Assembly: GCF_000002075.1 (NCBI RefSeq)
Contig: NW_004797287.1
Span: 419,656 to 483,655, forward strand
DNA: 64,000 nt
Direction: 5' to 3'
From: Aplysia californica
Taxonomy: Eukaryota; Mollusca; Gastropoda; Aplysiida; Aplysiidae
Of this stretch, positions 28,606-37,600 are shown in pieces. Under the pieces are notes generated by a model. That model was given only the letters and a program-made list of their open reading frames with translations. It did not search any database and had not been told where the DNA came from. The position numbers and the translations under genes are program-made. Every line of letters starts with the position of its first letter. The stretch's first letter is position 1.

Positions 28606-31600
28606 AAGAATCCCCCCCACACACACACACACACACAGCCAAGAAGTGATACACACTGCAATTCTCTACTGCAGGCCCCGGCCCTATAGGCCCGTCCAGC
28701 CAGTGGCCCCCTCCAGAGCCCTCCAGCCACAAGAAGTCAAGCCGTGACCTGCCCAGTACGATCCGCTTCGAGGAGGGTGAGGAAATGGAGAAAGAGCAAG
28801 GGTCTTCTGAAAGTGGTCGGCACCAACACACTGCTAGAGGAGAGGGGACAGAGAGGCAAAACTCTTCGTCTTCACATCATGGAGGTACTCAGATTTACCG
28901 TCAAACTTCTGAGACAGGTAAGTGTTATGCCTGATGGATTCTTTCTATCATTTTAAAAAGAAATAAAAATTGTTTTTGTGGATGTTATCAATAATAAATC
29001 TATAATTTTTTTCGGAATTTGACCTTTTTAATAGTGAAATGTATCTTACAGTGAGGTCGTACAAAGGCATAAGAACCAAATCTATCATACTGTAAATGAA
29101 TACTGATGAGTCTTTTGAAATGACATTCTTTGACAAGATATGCTTTTCAAGAATATTTTTGCAATTGTCTTCCTTGTCTTTTTCTGTATTACCTGTGTCC
29201 TGGGCAGCAACATCATTGCACACCGGAAAGGTCCATAAGTGCTCAGTTCCCCCCAGCACCAAAGCCGGCAAGGTATCCATACTGATTGTTCCGGTGGCTG
29301 TCTGATTATGGCGACGTCTTTCCTTTCCAGATTATCGTTCCTTTCTTCCTTCTCCCCTCTTTATCCCCATTTCTCGCATCCCTAATAATTGCGTGGTGTT
29401 CTGCTGTCTCCCTGTCTTCCTCATCCCGCAACATTTCCTCCACAGTCTTCAACACTTCTCCTTTGTCAAATTTCACCTCACCATCAACCACGGTACTGCC
29501 TGCCAGCCTATCAGCCTCCTCATTGCCCAGGACAGAATATCCATGTGATGGCTCTAAGTGATGAGTGTTCCATTGGTTTCATCCATTCACTCCGAAGCAG
29601 CCCTTTCTCAAACCTCCGCAGGATGCTCTGGGAGTCTGTGACAATAATGAAATGAGATGGGTAGTTCTTGGTCTTGTATTTTGAAGCCAGCCAAGCGCTC
29701 TTGTTACGGCCTCAATCTCCATTTTCATGCTTGAAGTTGTTCTTTCTATGGCCCCTGACATGCTATGAACCTTTTTGTTCCCACTGTACACCACAAAACC
29801 CCACCCACTTCTCTCACCCCTCCTGACCGATCCCTCCGTATAGATCACTGGGTCCTCTGGCTTGGAATGCTCCTCAATTAACTGTCGTATGTCATTGTCG
29901 TTAATGACAGCAACACATTTCCGTCTTTCACGACCCATAGTGATGTGAATGTTGGCCAGGCTTCTGCAATCGGGGCTCAGGTCAAACCATTCCTTTCCAC
30001 TACACATTTCATTGATGCCACAAACATTCCTCAAGGAGTCTTCGGCTTCTGCCGTCCATGAGCTGCCCTATTTGATCCTGTTTCCTTTGATGCTGCATAG
30101 GTTGTCATGCAAAAGGTGCCTTGGGTCTCCCAAAACATTCAAGTACAGCTTTTCCTGTGCCACCTTATGCCTCACTCTGATGCTGGCCAGGTCAAGGATG
30201 TTGTTTGTACAGAAAGAAAAAATCTTTAAATGGCAACGCTGATATAAACAAATCATGTCAAATTTAGCTGGTGTGGTGCTTGGCACCCTGCTCCGTCTTC
30301 CTGGTAAAGAGTTAAAAATAGATCTCCATGCTTGCCAGCAGGAGGTGCAACACTTGTATCAAATTTTTTTTCTTTAAACACCAGTGCCTTTATGCCCACA
30401 TTGGCACATGGTAGACTATTTAGGAGGCATAGAATGATGTTATTATAGATGTTGTTCTCTTTTACTCAGGGTCGAAATCAGGTGTGGCCAGGTCTGAGTC
30501 TGCAGATGGAAGTGGCGGGGGTTCGAGACCCGCGTCTGGGACTGGAGGCAGTGGTGGTGGCGGTGCAGGGCGACCAGTTAAACGTGGAGAGGAGAGAGCT
30601 GCTGATGACGCTTCTAGAAGTGGTGGTGGAGGAGGAGGAGGAGGTAGCTGGAGGGAAGGGAGAAGCGGGGAGAGTGGTGCTGGTGGAGCGGGAGGAACCA
30701 GAGGAGATGAAGAGGGCAGCGGAGGAGGTGGTTCTCAGTGTATGGATACTGGTGATGAGCAGTCCAGGGAAGGAGGTTCGAACCCAGGCTCTGCAGGTGA
30801 CAAACGTAGGTGTCCTTGCTTATGCTTATGTGACTTCCGTGAGTGATACAAACGTAATGTACATAACTAAGGTTCATACTAAAGTGACTGATGAAGAGGT
30901 GCCTTATAGCGTAAAATTTCTTAGACTATTGAGGTTAGATTTGAATGTGTGGACATTTTTTGGTATCAATTCTTGAGCTTTCAAGTTAAAGTATGAAGCA
31001 ATTGATGGGGAAATGTTTTTATGGGCTGTTAAGTAGAAATACCCCTAAAACTTCTTTGAAGAAGTTTTAGTTACTTGACTGAAAACGAATACTTAACCAG
31101 TGCGGTTTTCTCACTCACGGATGGTACAATTTGTGTTGTGTGTTTTCAATGTCTGAGTTTCAAAGTACGAAAACAGATGTTTGATTGAGTGGAATCAAGA
31201 TAAGAAGATGACCACTACACACAACTTTCAAAACTTCTAGTTGTGTGGAAAGCCATTCTTTCTTTGGATTTCGTTTGTGCTTAGGTTGCTTGTCTGCTTT
31301 GTAAAAGTAACACTGTGCTGGAGGATTTGATTGTTAATGGATGATTGTATGAGCAAATAGCTGCAACATTATCAGTTTTTTCCCTAAGCATCTGTTTTCT
31401 TTGAAAGTCAGTATTGTCTCCCGCATGTCATCCCGGTGGTTTGTGCCTCATGTCTTTGAAACTTTAACACAAACATCTGATTTGTCAAAGACTCCCCCTC
31501 TTAATCATTTTTTGGGGTAAGGATGTGGGTTCAAAGTGTTTTTTGTGTAATTGTGTGTTCCCTGAGCCTTTTTTTGATGTCGTCAATAACTTTCCTGTGT

Positions 31601-34600
31601 GCTGACTTTGCTTGCCGTGACCTCCCTTAACTTTTTTTGTCTTTGTTGTTGTTGTTGTTGTTGATGTTATTATTGTCTTTAATTTTTCACCTTCTGATGA
31701 GATCATGCCCTTCTTTTCAATGCCATGTCAGAGTAGGCTGCGGTATTATTGAGTTGCCTCTCATTTCTGTATATGAAATACTTTGCGATATTAGTAAAAA
31801 TACTAGTTCATTTCTTCGAACCTTGTTTAAGATATTCAAATCTCTTAGCCTGCTCAGTTTAAAACTGATAAAAAAATGTTGTGCACTATTAAAAGTAAAG
31901 GTTGAGTTTATTGTTTTGGAGGTGGGATTTTAAGTACATTTTTTATGCTTTCACACTGAAGCGTTTAAAGAAAATAGTGTCCACTAAACAGCAACCCAGA
32001 TTAGCGTAACCTCCACCCTAACAGCATTCTAAGCATGTGTAACAGAATTTTCCTAACCCCCTCTTTCTCTAACAGCAACCTTTGTTGCTTTCAATTGTCG
32101 GACAAAATTGCTTTTGAAGATTCAGAAAGTGTGAACACCAACACTGGCTTATAATTTCAGTGTGTGTGTGTGTGTGTGCATCCGTCCTCTTTTGCTTATC
32201 TCCTCAAAACAACTGCTTGGACTTTTCTTTTCCGGTCCAGCGGCCATCTGAGTTCTTGCTCTTTGGCCTAAATAACTGCTTGGACCAAGAGCCACTTTCC
32301 TTCAAGTTTCCTGGCGGGGTGGGGGGGGGGGGGGGGTCTCAATCACTGTGCATAACAGTACTGCCGATGCTCGTATGCTGCCTATGACATAATACAGTGG
32401 AACTCGGATTTAACGAGCTCGGATTCAACGAGATGAGATAGATTTCCCGATTTTTTTCTTCTTTAAAATCAATAAAAATAACCCGTATTCAACGAACACT
32501 TAAATCAGCGAGCTCGGATTCAACAAGGTTGCTTCCAGGGTGAACAGCCCACGCAGACGTGGCTTCGCTCATTTTTTCCCCCAGAACGAACATTATCTTT
32601 TCCCGGAAACCATCCATTGCACCTACACGTGAACCATTATTCACTTAGCCGATTGCATGCGACCAATCAGCGGCCTTTCTTCATACCAACACATGCGTTG
32701 TTGGCTCACGCACGAGTCTACTCTGGCGTGTGTCGGGGTCGGATGGGCGGCCTGTGCATGTGTGACTGTGTGTGTGTGTTGTCGAGGGGGGGTGCGCACT
32801 AGCGGTCTGGCCGTTGAACGTCGCAGATACACATACAAACACGTCAAAGTCTTTTTTCCCCCTCACCAACTGATCATTATTACAATGATAAGCTAGATCT
32901 AGTCCTGACGTAGATCTACATAATGAATTGTGCGCTGGTCTATGTAATCAAAAGTTGCCGTTATGCTTGGCTCTACACAGCAACATAACTTTTTGGTAAA
33001 CAACCGAGACGACTAAGGCGTGTGCATTTGAACGAATCGGGTCTTTTTTTTTTACACAGCTCATAATATGCAGGCATTTCAGGCACTACTCGTGACTTCT
33101 ATTTATACATTACTTGCTCAGTGCCTGTAATTACCTACACAAAACCCCGTGTTTGCTATAACGAACTCGGATTCAACGAGATTTTAGGTCAGGCCTGGCG
33201 ACCTCGTTGAATCCGAGTTCCACTGTATCACATTATGATTTGGACCTTGAGAGAGAGAGACAGAGAGAGAGAGAGATGGGTGGGTGTAGTACTATCTTTG
33301 AAGTTTGCAGCCCCCGTCTTACTTTGAAAATTCAGTTAGCACCTACCAAAGCCTACTTTCCAGAGGGGCCCTTGCTGTTAGGTGGACACCACTGATAGTA
33401 TAATCTTTACCTCTTCAGGTCTGGAACAGTTGCACTTTGATTTAAGCAGAAATAGAAGATGAATGTCAGAAAATGCTAGGCATTGACATTTAAAAAAAAT
33501 TTGGGATGAGGGAGAAAAACTTGGATCACTTTCAAAACAGTTTCAAATATTTTTTGAGGCTTCGTTGTGCCGCAAGGTCACATATTCATTTTTGCCATCT
33601 TTTATGTTCATTGATAATAGTTTTTATGTAGTGTTTTCGGTAACCATCTCTGGACATTTTTGCATGTATTAATTATTTGGTGTGGGCATTTGAAGTAGCA
33701 TGGCCTTAAATACTAGTTATTTGTTGTAGTTTTAGATGCTATTTTAAGGCGGCATTCAAGAAGATGTTTATAATGAAAATTTCTTGTATTCTTTCCATTC
33801 CACGTTCAGAGGAGTCTCGTGAAGAGGGTCAGTAAAGAAATAAATTTAAAAGCTGATGTCTTTATAAGCTTTTTACTATATAGCGCCTCTTTTTATATGG
33901 TTTTCAAAATTATTGAATGGCAAAATTGCTTTTGATAGTCTTGTTTCCTGTATCAATAGCACTTTTTGCTTTATGAATGAACTGGCCTGAAAAAGAGAAA
34001 GTTTTAGCTTGGTCTGTGTTGCTTATAGTGAATAGACATAGGAAGATAATGGCAGTATCTGAGTTTTTACCTCAAAGTGTATTTTTGAAGAGAATTTTCT
34101 CCAATTTAAGTGCATAATGGCATTGTATCTCTTCTGTTTTTTGTTTAGATTCTGGCATTTCTTTTGGTTTATAAAGCATCCTCATTTCATAGGTCTTAGC
34201 TTTGTTTTAAAAAAAATAATTTTTAGAAATACTTTTCCAAATTTTCTAATTTGCTTATAACTTCATTCATTGTATTGTAGTCTTGACATAGTTACCTAAA
34301 TGTCGGGGTTGCAAATACAATTATGAAATGACTTTACTAGGTGTGTATATATATATATATATATGCCATTTGTCTGCTTAACAAAATGTGGCAGTTATCT
34401 TGTTGCTTTTTGCTGTAACATCTACAGGGAGAGTACATTTCAAAAGAGTACTTGGACATTAAAAAAATGCCTATTGTTTTATATCATCTCTCTGATTTTT
34501 GGCATGGGCATGCTAGCCTACTGAGTGGACTATGTGTAATTTTCTGTGACTTGGCATGAGTGTAGCAATTTTTCTGTTCATGGAAGATATTCAACTCAAC

Positions 34601-37600
34601 CAGGAGTGTCTTTGTTCAGGCTGCTGTGTTCAGCTTTTTCAATGCTCGGCATGTTCAAGCAGTTTAGAAAGCTTTGCATTCTTTTGTTCTTTTGCCTTCT
34701 CTGAAATGTTGCACACACATCCCCCCCCCCCCCCCAACTTCTGAATTCTTAGGCAGAGACCACTGAATGTGAAAGATAAAGGGAGGAGAAATAGGTTTTT
34801 AGTTTGTGAATACAGAGGAGTTCCGTTGTTTTAAAGTCACTGCTGATGTACTGTGTGCTTCCTCCCTTTGCTATTCTGAGTAGCCTACCTTATTGTTGAT
34901 CATTAACACGTTTAGACTGGAAATATATATTTTATCTCTTTGCTTCTTTTTTAACCATAAGTAAACTGATATCAAGCAGTCTACGAAACTGACCCTAATT
35001 ATTCAAGACTGCTTAGCCTTAATTGTTCCAGACAGCTACCTTTTTAGGTTGTCTGAACAGTATGGCACGTATAGAATACATGTATATGACTACAAAGTGG
35101 AAGTAGTTCAGTGATATTAAAGTGGGTGGTTGGCAGGTGCTCTGGTGTAGTTTGCTCCTTCTTTTCTGCTAAACGTCTGTCGTCTTTATCTCTCCTCTTT
35201 CTTTTTTTTTTTTTTTTCTCTCTTGTAACACTTCTAATCTTCGACATTTATATGACCCTTTTGTGTTACAAGTGCCGTAAAATGCTTACATGTGCTAAAA
35301 CAACAAAAAAGTGATGTGGAATGAGAATTCTGCTAAATTTTATTTTGCCCCTTTTCAGTTTTTGACTGAGCAGAATAAGGCTTGAGAGTTATGTGAATGT
35401 GTGGGTGAGGAGTTCAGAAAAAATGAGATGTTGTGGTGACATGATTCAACTGTGATATGCACATGATGTGGCATCTTCATGGTCAGTTTTTGTTAACGTT
35501 AAGAGTATCCCTCAGATTGGCGTTAACATTAATGCTGTTCAGACATTGTCAGGTGTGAAAATCACATTTTTTTGTACAGTAGAACATGACTATAGCGGCA
35601 CTCGCTAGAGCGGGACTTCAGCGGAATCCCCCTCTTTTTTGTCTATGTAAACTCAATTACCTGTGCTTTGGTTTAACGAGGCAAGGAAAGGCCCTAACTT
35701 GGATACAGCGGGAGAGATTGAGCGAGCTCTAGCTGGGGGGAAGGGAGTTGGGGGATGGGGGGCTGTTGGTGAGCTCCAAACAGGCAGTCCGTGGTGCAGC
35801 GTTGTGATTGGCCAGTCCCGCGATGAGTGAGGTGGGTCAGGCGGCAGAGAGAGATGGTGCGGAGGGCGGAGAGATGTATTACGTGAGCCACTCCAAAAGT
35901 GATGTGCCATAACCCCAGGCCTAGTCTAGGCCAAAAAGTAAAAGAAGAGGAGAGCATGTAATGTGTGATTTTTCAGTAATTCCCTTTACATTCCCATAGC
36001 GGGAACTCGCCTACAGCAGGATTTTTCTTCTTGAACTAAAAGTCTAGCTATAGGCCTGTTCTACTGTAAACTGTATCTGCATCCAATGCCTTTTCATGTA
36101 TGTACATCTGTGTGTGCGTGTGTATGTGTTTGAGTGTTTTGACGAGTGTGTATGCATGTAAATGTATTTACCCTGGTGCAGCAAATTTCTCATCAATCAT
36201 GGAAATGAATAAATTGTAAACTTGGCTATCTTATCTCATCTGTTTTCTGCTTTCTCTCCCCCCCCCCCCCCCTAGGGAAAAGAAAGCTGACGGATGGCTC
36301 ACAAGAGGAAATGTTTGTACCCAAGAGATTGAACTCCCATGACCCAAGTGAAGCAGGATACCAGAGTGGCAGAGTGGGTAGCGTTAGTTGTTGAGTGTCT
36401 TGATTTAGTTGTATGTTTGATTCTTCTTCTTCGTGTCCCCCCCCCCCCCCCCCTTCCCATTGTTGTTGTTCTTTTTCTTCTTCTTCTTGTACATGTTCTT
36501 CTTCCTCCTCCTTCCTCCTTTTCCACTTTCTCCTCTTCCTGCCTCACTTTTTGTTTTCAATTCAGTAAGTTCCTTTGAAAATAGTTCTGCTGCTAGATCT
36601 AAGTTTTATGCCATATAAGTCTATAGAGATATGTATGGGTGGGTGGAGGATGCTCTGGTATGTCCAGTTTATTTACTCTTTAGAGAAAAAAGAATCTTGT
36701 CATTTCCGTAGTGCTGAATTACTATTATCATGTTGATGCACTTCAGTCTAGCTAAATCAAGTGGACAGTAAATGTATGCTAGGGGAAGCGTATGAGAAAG
36801 AACGAGAGAGAGAAAGTAAGAGAAGCTAGTCAGTAGCTTGTGAATGGTACTTTTATTTTTTTAAGGAGGAAGGAAATCAGGCGAACAGGCGGAGGGAAGG
36901 AGAGCAGCATATGGAAGGTGACGATGGGCAGCAGTCAAATGTCGGTGGAACAGGTACAGGAAGTGGAAGGAGAGGTCCTCCAAGGGATGACCTTGAAGAT
37001 TCTGAAGGTCGCCAAGGACGTCGAGGTAAGTCATCGTTAAGCTTGTGGCAAATTTTTTTTCCAGATTAAATGCAGGAAATCCAAGTTATTTCAGGTATGA
37101 AATTAGTTTTGTCATTGGCTTATATAGGTCATGGTTTTTTTGGGTTTTTTTTTATATTCTTATTCTGAAACATCAAGGTCTTTTGGTTTTACGTAAATTC
37201 AGCTGAACCGTGTCAACTGTTTGGTGAGACTCCTCTTCCTCTCATCTCTTCAGTCACACTTTATAGCTGAACTTGTTTACATTTTAATTAATGCGGTCTG
37301 GCTACTCATCTTTGGAATTTCGAGTTAAGTAGCATCCGAAATTGTCCAAATAAGAGGACTGTTTATTTTTATTTTTTTGTAAGAGTTTTACGGAGCTTGC
37401 AACTGCACATGATCATATGAGTGCAGGTAAAAGGATTGTGAAGGCTAAATCATGATTATTCAGATTATGGTGGATGCGTTTTGTGACCTAATTCAACTTC
37501 TTAAAGAAATACCAACCTAAAATATTGTCCTTGTTATAAAGCTGAATTTTGTCTCTTTCAGGCAATGCAGGAGAGAGTCATGGGGATGCCAGATTTACTC

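Noticed and set aside
29208-29272. Exon-like segment with AG before and GT after, open on the plus strand
   Set aside because: It is the reverse of the LINE C-terminus (GGTEHLWTFP) and its 65 bases would break the phase to the next exon.
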